This document shows, in pieces, positions 32,539 to 41,640 of a DNA stretch of 64,000 nucleotides. The stretch spans positions 432,381 to 496,380 of the forward strand of contig CAVPGM010000011.1 in assembly GCA_963703945.1 (NCBI GenBank). The letters run 5' to 3'. Numbering within the stretch: the first letter of the stretch is position 1; each line of letters begins with the position of its first letter. The notes beneath the pieces are model-generated. The model did no database searches and was not told where the DNA came from. It saw nothing but the letters and a program-made list of their open reading frames with translations. This DNA comes from JALORV01 sp963703945. Its GTDB lineage: Bacteria > Pseudomonadota > Gammaproteobacteria > Burkholderiales > Burkholderiaceae_F. The translations under genes were made by a program, and so were the position numbers.

Positions 32539-35360
32539 ACCCGTCGTCCGCGTTCGCGCGTCGCCGCTGTCGCGGCCGCGCTGCTCGCGGCGTGCTCCAG
32601 CTCCGTGCAAGCGGAAGCGGCACGCCCGAGCCGCCGACGCTGAAGATCGCTCGCGTCGCGCCAGGTCACGGTCAAGCCCGACGCCGGCGTCAAGGCCAAC
32701 GAGGAGGACGCGGCGCGCGCCTATCGCGACTTCCTCGCCGCTTCGCCGCGCGAACCGCAGCGGCAGGAAGCGCTGCGCCGGCTCGGCGACCTCGAAATGG
32801 ACATGGTCGACACCCGCATGGCGACCGGCGACCGACCGGTGCCACCGCCGACTACAAGGCGGCGATCGCGCGCTACCAGGAGTTCCTGAAGACCTATCCG
32901 AACGATTCCGGCAACGACCGCGTGCTCTACCAGCTGGCGCGCGCCTACGAGCTGAGCGGCGAACTCGAGACGTCGCTGACGACGCTCGACCGGCTGGTGC
33001 TGCTGTATCCCGACGACACGCTATCGCGACGAGGCGCAGTTCCGCCGCGGCGAGATGATGTTCGCGCTGCGCGACTACCCGAAGGCGGAAGCGGCGTACC
33101 TGGTGACGATGCAGCGGCGACAAGAGCTCGCCGTTCTACGAGCGGGCGCTCTACATGCACGGCTGGTCGCTGTTCAAGCAGGGGCGGCTCGAGGATTCGC
33201 TGCAGTCGTTCTTCGGCGTGCTCGACCTGAAGCTCGCCGGCCGCGGCAACGAAAGCGATCTCGAGAAGCTGCCCGGGCTGACGCGCGCCGATCGTGAACT
33301 GGTCGAGGACACGTTCCGCGTGACCAGCATCTCGCTCGCCAACCTGCAGGGCCCGGCGTCGATCCCGCCGTACATCAACTCGCCGCGTGCGGCGCGAGTA
33401 CGAGTTCCGCGTCTACCAGCAGCTCGGCGAGCTCTACATCAAGCAGGAGCGCGTCAAGGACGCCGCCGACACCTTCGGCGCCTTCGCGCAGCGCTCGCCG
33501 TCGCATCCGGAGGCGCCGGTGCTGCAGGCGCGCGTGATCGACATCTATGCGGCCGGAGGCTTCCCCACGCAGGCACTGGACGCGAAGAAGCAGTACGTCA
33601 CGCACTACGGCGTCGACAGCGAGTATCAGCGCAGCAACCCGGAAGGCTGGACGCGCAACGCCGAGCCGCTGGTCAAGACCCATCTGGAAGAGCTGGCGCG
33701 CTACCACCACGCCAGCGCGCAGAAGACGAAGAAGACCGAGGATTACCAGGAGGCGGTGCGCTGGTACCGCAGCTATCTCGACCTCGTTCCCGCAGGATCC
33801 GCAGGCCGCGCAGAACAACTTCCTGCTGGCCGAGCTGCTGTACGAGGACTCGCGCTATTCCGAGGCTGCCGTCGAGTACGAGAAGTCGGCCTACGGCTAC
33901 CCGCAGCACGCCAAGAGCGCCGACGCCGGCTACGCGGCGCTGCTGGCCTACGCGCAGCAGGAGAAGCGGCTGCCCGCGACCGACGTGCAGAAGGTTCAAC
34001 GCACCGCGTCGACAGCGCGCTGCGCTTCGCCAAGGCCTTTCCGCAGGACCCGCGCAGCGCGCCGGTGCTGACCAACGCCGCCGAGAAGCTCTACGCGCTG
34101 AACGACGGCGCGCAGGCCGCCGTGGTCGCGCACCAGGTGCTCGCGCTGCAGCCGCCGGCGGCGGCGGAGCAGCGCCGCGTGGCCTGGACCGTGGTCGCGC
34201 ACACGTCGTTCGAAAAGGGTGCATTCGTCGATGCCGAGCGTGCCTACGGCGAGGTGCTGGCGCTGACGCCGGACAAGGACGCATCGCGCGACGCGCTGAC
34301 CGAGCGTCTCGCCGCCTCGGTCTACAAGCAGGGCGAGGCGGCGCGCGCGCAGGGACAGCTGCCCGAAGCGATCGGGCACTACACGCGGGTGGCGACCGTG
34401 GCGCCGGCCTCGCCCGTGCGCGCCACCGCGCAGTACGACGCCGCTGCGGCGATGCTCGCGCTTGAAGGACTGGGACGGTGCGGCGCGCACGCTCGAGGAT
34501 TTCCGCAGCCGCTATCCGAAGCATCCGCTGCAGAGCGAGGTGACCAGCCAAGCTTGCGGTCGCCTACGTGGAAAAGGGCAGCTGGGCGCAGGCTGCAGGC
34601 GAGTTCGAGAAGCTTGCCGCCGCCAACAAGGACCCGCAGCTCGCGCGTGCCGGACTGTGGCAGGCGGCCGAGATGTACGAGAAGGCCGGTGCGCGCGCGC
34701 CCGCTGCGCGCGCCTACGAGCGCTACGTCAAGCAGTACCCCGAGCCGCTCGAACCTGCGCTGGAGGCCCGCTATCGACTGGCGCGGGTCGCGCGCGAGGA
34801 CGGCAATACGGCGCGCGAACTGGCACTGATGAACGAAGTGCAGCGGGCCGATCTGACCGCGGGTGCTGCGCGCACCGACCGTACGCGCTATCTGGGCGGC
34901 ATGGCCACGCTCGCGCTGGCGAAACCGATGGCCGACGAATACCGCAAGGTCGCGCTGGTCGAGCCGCTGAAGCGCCAGCTGAAGATCAAGAAAGACAAGA
35001 TGGAGCTCGCGCTGAAGGCCTATGCGACGGCGGCGGACTACGGCGTCGCCGAAGTGTCGACGGCGGCGACGTTCCAGACGGCCGAGCTGTATCGCGACTT
35101 CGGCGCGGCGCTGATGAACTCCGCAGCGGCCCAAGGGGCTGAAGAAGGACGAGCTCGAGCAGTACAACGTGATGCTCGAGGAGCAGGCCTTCCCGTTCGA
35201 GGAGAAGGCGATCGAGGTGCATGAGATCAACGCGAAGCGCACCGCGAGCGGCATTTACGACAAGTCGGTGCGCGACAGCATCACCGCGCTCGGGCAGCTG
35301 CGCCCGGCGCGCTACAACAAGGTGGAACGCGCGGGAAGGACGGTCGATGCGATCCGCTGA
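32521..35360 (+). CDS. TPR-repeat lipoprotein 2, about 945 aa (frame broken)
   Basis: A GTG start with AAGGAGG 8 nt upstream leads to a lipoprotein signal (AAVAAALLAACSSS). Many BamD/CpoB-like tetratricopeptide repeats follow: AAIARYQEFLKTYPNDSGND, VLYQLARAYELSGELETSL, YEFRVYQQLGELYIKQERVK, AQNNFLLAELLYEDSRYSEA, AAYEKAGARAPAARAYERYV-like helices to about 35100. At least nine shifts break the frame, most between 32580 and 34560. It overlaps TPR protein 1 at its start and the next lipoprotein at its end. Likely a large outer-membrane-attached scaffold. Confidence 0.65.
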
Positions 35361-36069
35361 ACGCTCGATCCGCCTGAGCTGCCTCGTCGCGGTGAGTGCG
35401 ATGCTGGCCGCGTGCGCGATGTTTGGCGACAAGCCGGCACCGTCTCCGTCATCAACACCTGCATCCGCGTCGCCGGCCGCCGGGAAAGCCGGTGCATCGT
35501 CCGCCGCGTCCGCCAAGGACCCTGCGGCTGGCGCGGCGCTCGCCAAACCCGAGCTGCAGCCGGTCAGCCCGGCCGTGCAACGCGCCTTCGATACTGCGCG
35601 CCAGGCGCTGGCAGCGGGGCAGACGGCCGAGGCCGAGCGTGGCTTCGTCGCACTGACGAAGTCCAATCCGGAACTGGCGGGGCCCTACGCCAACCTCGGC
35701 CTCATCCATCGCCAGGCCGGCAGGACGGCCGACTCGGTTGCCGCGCTCGAGAAGGCGGTTCAGCTGAGCCCGCAGCGTGCCGAGTTGCACAACCAGCTGG
35801 GTATCACCTACCGCACGGCCGGAGAGTTCGCCAAGGCGAAAGCCTCATACGAACAGTCGATCTCGCTGGATGCCGCCTACGCGCCCGCCGTGCTCAACCT
35901 CGGCATTCTGTATGACTTGTATCTATGGGATGGCGCGCATGCGCTCGAACTCTACGATCGCTACCTGCAGCTGACGCCGGGCGGTGACGACCAGGTGCAG
36001 CGCTGGATCAGCGACCTCAGGAACCGCAGCTCGCAGAAGAGCGCGCCTCAACGCAAGGAGCAGGGATGA
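35347..36069 (+). CDS. TPR-repeat lipoprotein 3, 240 aa
   Basis: Intact. A lipoprotein signal (LSCLVAVSAMLAAC) is followed by a Ser/Ala/Pro-rich linker of about 50 residues and three to four TPR units (AFDTARQALAAGQTAEAERG, GPYANLGLIHRQAGRTADSV, AELHNQLGITYRTAGEFAKA, VLNLGILYDLYLWDGAHAL). It overlaps the previous gene by 14 bases and its stop overlaps the next start (ATGA). It is probably an outer-membrane lipoprotein that binds a partner through its TPRs. Confidence 0.78.
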   Translation: MRSAERSIRLSCLVAVSAMLAACAMFGDKPAPSPSSTPASASPAAGKAGASSAASAKDPAAGAALAKPELQPVSPAVQRAFDTARQALAAGQTAEAERGFVALTKSNPELAGPYANLGLIHRQAGRTADSVAALEKAVQLSPQRAELHNQLGITYRTAGEFAKAKASYEQSISLDAAYAPAVLNLGILYDLYLWDGAHALELYDRYLQLTPGGDDQVQRWISDLRNRSSQKSAPQRKEQG

Positions 36070-36419
36070 AGCGGCGCTTCTTCGAGCATCAGTGCCGTTC
36101 ATTGCGCGCGACCATGGTGATCGCGGGCGGGCTGGTCGCGTGCGGGGCCTGGGCGCAGGATCGCGCGGAAATCGACCGCACCCAGATCATTGGCAACCGC
36201 GAGCTGCCGAAGGTGCTCTACATCGTTCCGTGGAAGAAGCCGGTCCCGGGGGATCTGTCGAGCCGTCCGCTGGAGAGCGTGCTCGACGAGGCGCTGGCGC
36301 CGGTCGATCGCGATGTGTTTCGCCGGCAGGTGCGTTACGACGCGCTGATCCAGTCGCGCGCGGCAGTGCCGAACGGCGCCGTCGCGCAGGACGCTGCGCC
36401 GGCGGCAGCTCGCAAGTGA
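36066..36419 (+). CDS. Small exported protein, 117 aa, unknown function
   Basis: Intact. A signal peptide (TMVIAGGLVACGAWAQ) is cleaved after AWA. The mature part includes IDRTQIIGNRELPKVLYIVP followed by WKKP, then LDEALAPVDRDVFRRQVRY. I do not recognise the family by name, but the protein sits immediately before the ExbB/ExbD genes and is translationally coupled to TPR lipoprotein 3. It may connect the motor to the periplasmic proteins. Confidence 0.6.
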   Translation: MKRRFFEHQCRSLRATMVIAGGLVACGAWAQDRAEIDRTQIIGNRELPKVLYIVPWKKPVPGDLSSRPLESVLDEALAPVDRDVFRRQVRYDALIQSRAAVPNGAVAQDAAPAAARK

Positions 36420-36456
36420 GTTCTGCAGTTATCGAAGGGTCTTTGGAGATCGAGTC

Positions 36457-37113
36457 ATGAATGCGTTCAACACCGTCGTTAAGTTCTTCCAGGACAGCGG
36501 GCTGTTCATCTACCCCAGCATCCTGATCATGGCGCTCGGGCTGGCGGTGGCGATCGAGCGCTTCATCTTCCTGAACCGCGCACGCACCGACAACCGCAAG
36601 ATGTGGGACAAGATTCTGCCGCTGCTGCAGAACGGCAAGTTCGACAAGGTGCAGGCCGTCGCCGGCAGCGGTGACGTGGCGATCGGCAAGATCGTCACCT
36701 ACGGAATCGAGCGCCTGAGGACTCCGCACCGCCGCGAGGACGTGGACATGGCAATGGAAGAGGGCATGATGGAAATCGTGCCGCGGCTCGAAAAGCGCAC
36801 GCACTACATCGCGACCTTCGCCAATGTGATCACGCTGGTGGGCCTGCTCGGCACCATCATCGGCCTGATCAAGGCATTCACCGCGGTGGCGAACGTCAAT
36901 CCGGCGGAGAAGGCGGAGCTGTTGGCCGCGTCGATTTCGATCGCGATGAACAACACCGCCTTCGCGCTGATGGTTGCCATTCCGTTCCTGCTGATCCACG
37001 CCTTCCTGCAGGCACGGGCTACCGAGATTGTCGACAGCCTGGAGGCCGCGAAGATCAGCTTCCTGAACCTGACGCAACGCATGACTGCCGAGGTCCGGCG
37101 GGCGGCCGAGTAG
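36457..37113 (+). CDS. exbB: ExbB/TolQ-type motor subunit, 218 aa
   Basis: Inner-membrane proton-channel subunit of the ExbB/TolQ/MotA family. Membrane segments are near residues 17-35 (LFIYPSILIMALGLAVAIE), 125-145 (ITLVGLLGTIIGLIKAFTAV) and 160-182 (AMNNTAFALMVAIPFLLIHA). The GLLGTIIGLIKAF motif is the family hallmark. It starts after GGAG. With the two ExbD-like proteins and the TonB-like protein that follow, it should form a complex that converts proton flow into motion or force in the periplasm. The frame is intact. Confidence 0.88.
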   Translation: MNAFNTVVKFFQDSGLFIYPSILIMALGLAVAIERFIFLNRARTDNRKMWDKILPLLQNGKFDKVQAVAGSGDVAIGKIVTYGIERLRTPHRREDVDMAMEEGMMEIVPRLEKRTHYIATFANVITLVGLLGTIIGLIKAFTAVANVNPAEKAELLAASISIAMNNTAFALMVAIPFLLIHAFLQARATEIVDSLEAAKISFLNLTQRMTAEVRRAAE

Positions 37114-37150
37114 CCGAGCGGCCCGTCACTGCTGAACCGGGAAGTACAGC

Positions 37151-37663
37151 ATGCGCCTGCGCCGTCTGCGCCGCGAGCCCACCGGGCTCGACGTCACGGC
37201 ATTCATCAATCTGATCGTCGTGCTGGTGCCGTTCCTGCTCAGCACGGCAGTATTCACGCGCCTTTCGGTGCTCGACATGTCATTGCCCGCTCAAGCGACC
37301 GGCGCGCTCGAGCAACTGTCGGCCGAAAAGCTCAATCTCGAGGTCGTGATCCGCGGCGAAGCGATCGAGGTCGGGGATCGCATCGGCGGCCTCATTCAGA
37401 GCATTCCGAAGAACCAGTCGGGCCATTACGACATCGCGATGCTTGGCACGCTGGCGCGGGCGATCAAGGAGCGCTTCCCGGACAAGACGGACGTTACGGT
37501 CCTGCCCGAGCCGAATGTGCCCTATGACGTGCTGGTGCAGGTGATGGATGCATTGCGCGCGGGCCGCCAGGTGCAGGGTGCGAAGGTGGTCGAGGTTGCG
37601 CTGTTCCCGGACATCTCGATCGGCGATGCCCCGATCCGCCAGGCCGCCGGGGGCGCGCGATGA
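37151..37663 (+). CDS. exbD: ExbD/TolR-like protein 1, 170 aa
   Basis: A single N-terminal membrane segment (FINLIVVLVPFLLSTAVF) follows a cytosolic Arg-rich start (LRRLRREPTGLDVTAF). The residue that is usually a proton-carrying Asp inside this helix is replaced by Asn/Ile (NLIVVLVPFLL), so it may be a non-conducting partner. The periplasmic domain (IAMLGTLARAIKERFPDKTD) is typical. Its stop overlaps the start of the second ExbD. Confidence 0.78.
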   Translation: MRLRRLRREPTGLDVTAFINLIVVLVPFLLSTAVFTRLSVLDMSLPAQATGALEQLSAEKLNLEVVIRGEAIEVGDRIGGLIQSIPKNQSGHYDIAMLGTLARAIKERFPDKTDVTVLPEPNVPYDVLVQVMDALRAGRQVQGAKVVEVALFPDISIGDAPIRQAAGGAR

Positions 37664-38151
37664 AGCTCACCGGAGTCCAGAAGCGGGCCGCACGCGGCAA
37701 CCGTAATACCTCGTCGGTCGACCTCAACCTCGTGTCGCTGATCGACATCTTCACGATTCTCATCTTCTTCCTGCTGGTCAACACGGGAGTGGCGGATGTT
37801 CTGCCCACCTCGAAGGCACTCAAGCTGCCGGAGTCGACGGCCGAGAAGTTGCCGCGCGAAACCGTCGTGGTGATGGTCAGCCAGAACGACATCATCGTCG
37901 AGGGCCGCAAGGTCGCGGCAGTCAACGACGTCATCAATGCCGAAGGCGACCTGATACCGACGCTGAAGGCCGAGCTCGACCTGCTGGCCGGCCGCCAGGT
38001 GATTCGCGCCGAGAACGAGGCTTCGAAGCGCGCGATCACGATCATGGGCGACAAGGAGATCCCGTACCGCCTGCTGCGCAAGGTGATGGTCACCTGTGCA
38101 CGTGCCGACTTCACCGACGTCTCGTTCGCGGTGCAGAAGAAGGGCGGCTGA
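37660..38151 (+). CDS. exbD: ExbD/TolR-like protein 2, 163 aa
   Basis: Second ExbD-type protein. The helix (VSLIDIFTILIFFLLVNTGV) keeps the conserved Asp (LID) that carries protons in ExbD/TolR, unlike the first copy. The periplasmic domain (NDIIVEGRKVAAVNDVINAE, GDKEIPYRLLRKVMVTCARA) matches the family. Translationally coupled on both sides. A heteromeric pair, one with and one without the Asp, is a plausible arrangement. Confidence 0.82.
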   Translation: MKLTGVQKRAARGNRNTSSVDLNLVSLIDIFTILIFFLLVNTGVADVLPTSKALKLPESTAEKLPRETVVVMVSQNDIIVEGRKVAAVNDVINAEGDLIPTLKAELDLLAGRQVIRAENEASKRAITIMGDKEIPYRLLRKVMVTCARADFTDVSFAVQKKGG

Positions 38152-39212
38152 TGGTTGCTGCAGCCACCTATCTGCACACGCCGATCCTGGCGTGGTCGGT
38201 CTCGGCCGAAGACGAGGAGCGATTCAAGCGGATCCTCAGGCAGGTGCTGGGGGTCTGCCTGGTGATTGCGCTCGTGATGCCTTGGCTGCCGGTGAGGGAG
38301 CCCGATCGCACGGCGGTCGAGCCGCTGCCGCCGCGCCTCGCGAAGCTGCTTCTCGATCGCGAGCCGCCGCCGCCGGCGCCGCTGCCCAAGCTCGACAAGC
38401 CCCTGCCGAAGGACGAAGCCAAGGCCAAGGCGCCGGACGTTCCGAAGGCCGAGCCGAAGGCGTCAGTAGTCGAGGCACGCCGGCCCGAAGCGAACAAGCC
38501 GCCCGGCGAAAAGCTCGAGAATGCGCGCGCTCGCGCGTCCGGCGTGGGCCTGCTCGCGATGAAGAACGAACTCGCCGAACTGCACGCGGCCCCGGCTGCC
38601 GTGCAGTTGAACAAGGACATCAAACCGGGCCCAGGCGTGGGTTCCGGCGTCGGCCCGGGCGTCGGCGCCGGAGTGGGACCCGGCGTGCCGACGCGTTCGC
38701 TGATCACCTCGAATGCGACAGGCGGCAGCGGCGGCATCAACACTGCGGCGTACAGCCGCGACACCGGCGGCGGAGGACTGGCAGGCCGCTCGACGACGCT
38801 GGTCGAGGGAGTGGCCGGCGGTGGTGGTGGCGGCGGCCCCGGCGGCGTGGCTCACGGCCGTGCGGGTGGTCCCGGTGCCGGCGGTGGTGGTGGCACGCTG
38901 CAACGGGGTGGTAGCGGCAAGGCGTCGCGCTCGATCGAGGAGATCAAGCTCGTATTCGAACGCAACAAGGGCGCGATCTATTCGATCTACAACCGCGCGC
39001 TGCGCGAGGAACCGGCGTTGCAGGGCCGGATCGTGCTCGAGCTGAAGATCGCGCCCGAAGGTCAGGTGGTCGACCTGCGGATCGTTTCAAGCGAACTGAA
39101 GTCGGCGGACCTGGAGCGCAAGCTGCTGGCGCGGATCAAGCAGTTTGATTTCGGCGCGAAGGACGTGGACGCAATCACGGTCACATGGCCGGTCGATTTC
39201 CTGCCTTCCTAA
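38151..39212 (+). CDS. AgmX/PglI-type TonB-like energy transducer, 353 aa
   Basis: A cytosolic N-terminus, one membrane helix near residues 33-50 (GVCLVIALVMPWLPV) and a Pro/Lys-rich periplasmic region (PPPPAPLPKLDKPLPKDEAK) give TonB topology. A striking Gly-rich linker follows (GVGSGVGPGVGAGVGPGVP and later GGGGGGPGG). The C-terminal domain (IKLVFERNKGAIYSIYNRAL, ALQGRIVLELKIAPEGQV, VTWPVDFLPS) is the AgmX/PglI C-terminal domain known from myxobacterial motility-related proteins. It probably carries ExbB/ExbD force to the outer-membrane or TPR components. Last gene of the cluster. Confidence 0.82.
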   Translation: MVAAATYLHTPILAWSVSAEDEERFKRILRQVLGVCLVIALVMPWLPVREPDRTAVEPLPPRLAKLLLDREPPPPAPLPKLDKPLPKDEAKAKAPDVPKAEPKASVVEARRPEANKPPGEKLENARARASGVGLLAMKNELAELHAAPAAVQLNKDIKPGPGVGSGVGPGVGAGVGPGVPTRSLITSNATGGSGGINTAAYSRDTGGGGLAGRSTTLVEGVAGGGGGGGPGGVAHGRAGGPGAGGGGGTLQRGGSGKASRSIEEIKLVFERNKGAIYSIYNRALREEPALQGRIVLELKIAPEGQVVDLRIVSSELKSADLERKLLARIKQFDFGAKDVDAITVTWPVDFLPS

Positions 39213-39226
39213 CAGCGCGGACTTCG

Positions 39227-39243
39227 CCCACCGGACGAGTGGG
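39227..39243. terminator. Short hairpin between convergent genes
   Basis: CCCAC-N7-GTGGG about 15 nt after the AgmX-like stop, between two convergent genes. No T-run follows on either strand, so confidence as a terminator is low. Confidence 0.25.
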
Positions 39244-39312
39244 AAACACGGCGGGCGGCAGTACACACCGTACGTTCAGCTCGCGGCTAGGTGCAGCGCC
39301 CGACAAGGGCTG

Positions 39313-40416
39313 TCAGAAGACCGCGATGCCAAAAGGTCCATCACCAGTACCGTAGGGCGATCCAGGGATCGCGTTAAGTGCCCCTGTGGCGGGATCGATG
39401 CGGTACGCCGACACGCTATTAGAGTCGTAATTGGTGCAGTAGAGGAACCATCCCCGCCTGTCGATGGCGAGCCCGCGCGGTTCCTTACCCGCTGCAAACG
39501 GCTGTCCGAGCAATGGTCGCAAGGCACCGCTCGCGCGGTCAATGGAATAGGCCCAGATGGAGTCGCCGGAATTTGCGGCGACGTACAGGTAGCGACCGCT
39601 CGGTGCGACAACCGCGGCACGAGGATTCTCGCCGGTAGGCACCGGCCCGCTAGGGAGCGGGGCTAACGCGCCGGTCCTTGGGTCGATACGGTAGCTCGAA
39701 ACATCATTTGAAACGGCATTGACGACGTACGCGAATCGCCCGCTTGGCTCGATGGCGATCGCTCGCGGGTTCGTTCCAGCAGGAAATGGGGACCCGGGGA
39801 TGGGCTTGAGTGCTCCCTTGACGCGATCGATCGCGAACGCGACGACACTACCGGTCGTGAGATTGGTGGCGTAGAGGAACCGGCCGTCGGGATGGATCGC
39901 GCCACCGGAGGGACGTGTTCCGGCAGCGAACGGTGACCCAGCAACCGGACTAAGTGCGGCAGTGGCTGGATTGATCGCGTAGACATCGACCGCATTGGCT
40001 AACATGGTCGATACGTAGAGGAAACGTCCGGCAGGGTCGATCGCGGCCGAGACCGGATAGTCGCCAGTCGCGGTACGCGAGTTCGGTGCGGCCTCTAGCT
40101 GACCGTTCATCCGATCTATGCTGAGCGCCACGATGCTGCTCGCATCGCCATGCGTAACGTAGAGCCAGCGCCCGGCAGGGTCTACCGCGACAGAATAGGG
40201 ATTCTTGTCGGTCGCTATGGCTACCGCGCCAAGCCGCGTAAGAGCGCCGGTCGTGACGTCAATGTGAAATGCGCTGACGGTCCCTGCGCGGTTATTCGCG
40301 ACGTATACGAACGAGGCCGCTGGCGACGCCTCGTCAGCGCGTGCGGCTTGGAGTGCACCGCCCAGAGCAGCGGTGAGAATGCACAAGAGGCTACGCGACA
40401 GGCGCAGGCGCGACAT
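39313..40416 (-). CDS. Lactonase-like seven-bladed beta-propeller, exported
   Basis: Member of the YVTN/6-phosphogluconolactonase-like propeller group. A signal peptide (SLLCILTAALGGALQAARA) is followed by about seven repeats of the form FVYVANNRAGTVSAFHID / GRFLYVSTMLANAVDVYAI / GRYLYVAANSGDSIWAYSID. The regular repeat of about 45 residues gives a propeller. Export makes the classic sugar-phosphate lactonase role unlikely, so binding or structural roles are possible. The ATG at 40416 was chosen (GGA 9 nt upstream) over a TTG 12 bases earlier. Convergent with the preceding cluster and intact. Confidence 0.75.
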   Translation of the reverse strand: MSRLRLSRSLLCILTAALGGALQAARADEASPAASFVYVANNRAGTVSAFHIDVTTGALTRLGAVAIATDKNPYSVAVDPAGRWLYVTHGDASSIVALSIDRMNGQLEAAPNSRTATGDYPVSAAIDPAGRFLYVSTMLANAVDVYAINPATAALSPVAGSPFAAGTRPSGGAIHPDGRFLYATNLTTGSVVAFAIDRVKGALKPIPGSPFPAGTNPRAIAIEPSGRFAYVVNAVSNDVSSYRIDPRTGALAPLPSGPVPTGENPRAAVVAPSGRYLYVAANSGDSIWAYSIDRASGALRPLLGQPFAAGKEPRGLAIDRRGWFLYCTNYDSNSVSAYRIDPATGALNAIPGSPYGTGDGPFGIAVF

Positions 40417-40580
40417 GGATCTGTCCAACGAACCACGTCACATTATCACTCCCTCCGGACGCGAGCACCCACGGCGATCGCCGCACGCCCGAGCAAGCGG
40501 TGCGTACGCAACAACCGTGTGCGAAAGCGGAGTGGCTGGGCGATAAGGACGAGCTACGCTCTTATTCACCGTTCGCGTCG

Positions 40581-41525
40581 TCAGGCCTGCTGCTTTCTTG
40601 GCTGCGGCAGAGGTGGCGCGCGCTTGATGAGTTCGCGACCGGGAAAGTCGCGCCGGCAATGGGCCGCCAGCTCGGTTACGAAATGCTCCGCGTAGGGTGC
40701 CAGAAACCGCTGCGGATCCCACGCGATATGCGCCCACCTGCCGATCGACGCGCCGCGATGAACCAGCGGACTCGCCCGGACGCTGTCCCTTGGCACACGG
40801 GCATTCGAGGGAACGATTGCAATCGCGTAATCGGTCGCCGCGAGGGCGACCAGCGTGTGCGGTGCCGCGCTCTCCAGGAGCACCCGCGGCCGGATATGCG
40901 CAATGTCACACGCGATGTCGAACCACTCCCGCGAACCGAACCCGCGTTGCGGCAGCAGCAACGGCTCGTCTTCAAGTTCGGCGATCTCGAGCAAGGTTCG
41001 GCGAGCCAAGCGGTGCGCAGACGGCAGTGCAGCGACCACATGCATCGGATATAGCAACCGGCCTTCAAGGCGCGTCGTGCCGGCCGGCGTAATGCTGAGA
41101 TGGGTCTCGCCGCGTTCGAGCCGGCCGAGCAGTCGCGCGCCGCCATCCTCCACCAGGTGGACCTCCACGCCGGGATGTCGGCGCCGATAGAGGATCAGAA
41201 AAGGCGCGAGCAGGTTCTCGATCACCTGCGGTGTCGCGCCGACCCTCAGGATTCCAGCTTCGCCGCTCTTGAGCTCGCGAGCCCGCTCGCCGAGCGACTC
41301 GGCTTCGGCAAGCAGTCGCCGACTGCACCTCAGCAGGTCTTCGCCTTGCGACGTCAGTTGCGCGCGCCGACCGATGCGGTCGAACAGCGGCACACCAAGG
41401 TCGGCTTCGAGCGCCTGGATCTGCCGGGACAAGGCGGGCTGGCTCAGATGCAAGAGAGTGGCGGCCCGGGCGAAGCCGCCCGCATCGGCGATCGTTGCAA
41501 AGGCGCGCAAGTGGCGAATGTTCAT
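40581..41525 (-). CDS. LysR-family transcriptional regulator, 314 aa
   Basis: N-terminal winged HTH (RHLRAFATIADAGGFARAAT then LLHLSQPALSRQIQALEADL) and a C-terminal effector domain (GILRVGATPQVIENLLAPFL). Divergent from the haloperoxidase-like gene at 41641, the usual LysR layout. The shared spacer contains an inverted repeat at 41547-41573. It most likely controls the adjacent gene and itself. Co-inducer unknown. Confidence 0.88.
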   Translation of the reverse strand: MNIRHLRAFATIADAGGFARAATLLHLSQPALSRQIQALEADLGVPLFDRIGRRAQLTSQGEDLLRCSRRLLAEAESLGERARELKSGEAGILRVGATPQVIENLLAPFLILYRRRHPGVEVHLVEDGGARLLGRLERGETHLSITPAGTTRLEGRLLYPMHVVAALPSAHRLARRTLLEIAELEDEPLLLPQRGFGSREWFDIACDIAHIRPRVLLESAAPHTLVALAATDYAIAIVPSNARVPRDSVRASPLVHRGASIGRWAHIAWDPQRFLAPYAEHFVTELAAHCRRDFPGRELIKRAPPLPQPRKQQA

Positions 41526-41546
41526 GAAGCAGCCTTATAACCGTTC

Positions 41547-41573
41547 TGCATTGGTATCGAAACAATAAATGCA
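41547..41573. promoter_or_regulatory. Inverted repeat TGCATT-N15-AATGCA, possible LysR operator
   Basis: Located in the 115-base spacer between the LysR gene and the haloperoxidase-like gene, 22 nt upstream of the LysR start. Length and symmetry fit a LysR-type site (T-N11-A within a dyad). Direct binding is inferred. Confidence 0.45.
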
Positions 41574-41640
41574 TTGGACCTATCGGCGCCGTGCGCTTAG
41601 CGTTGAACAGGTCGCTTCGGAAGAGATCGGAGGAGCATCA

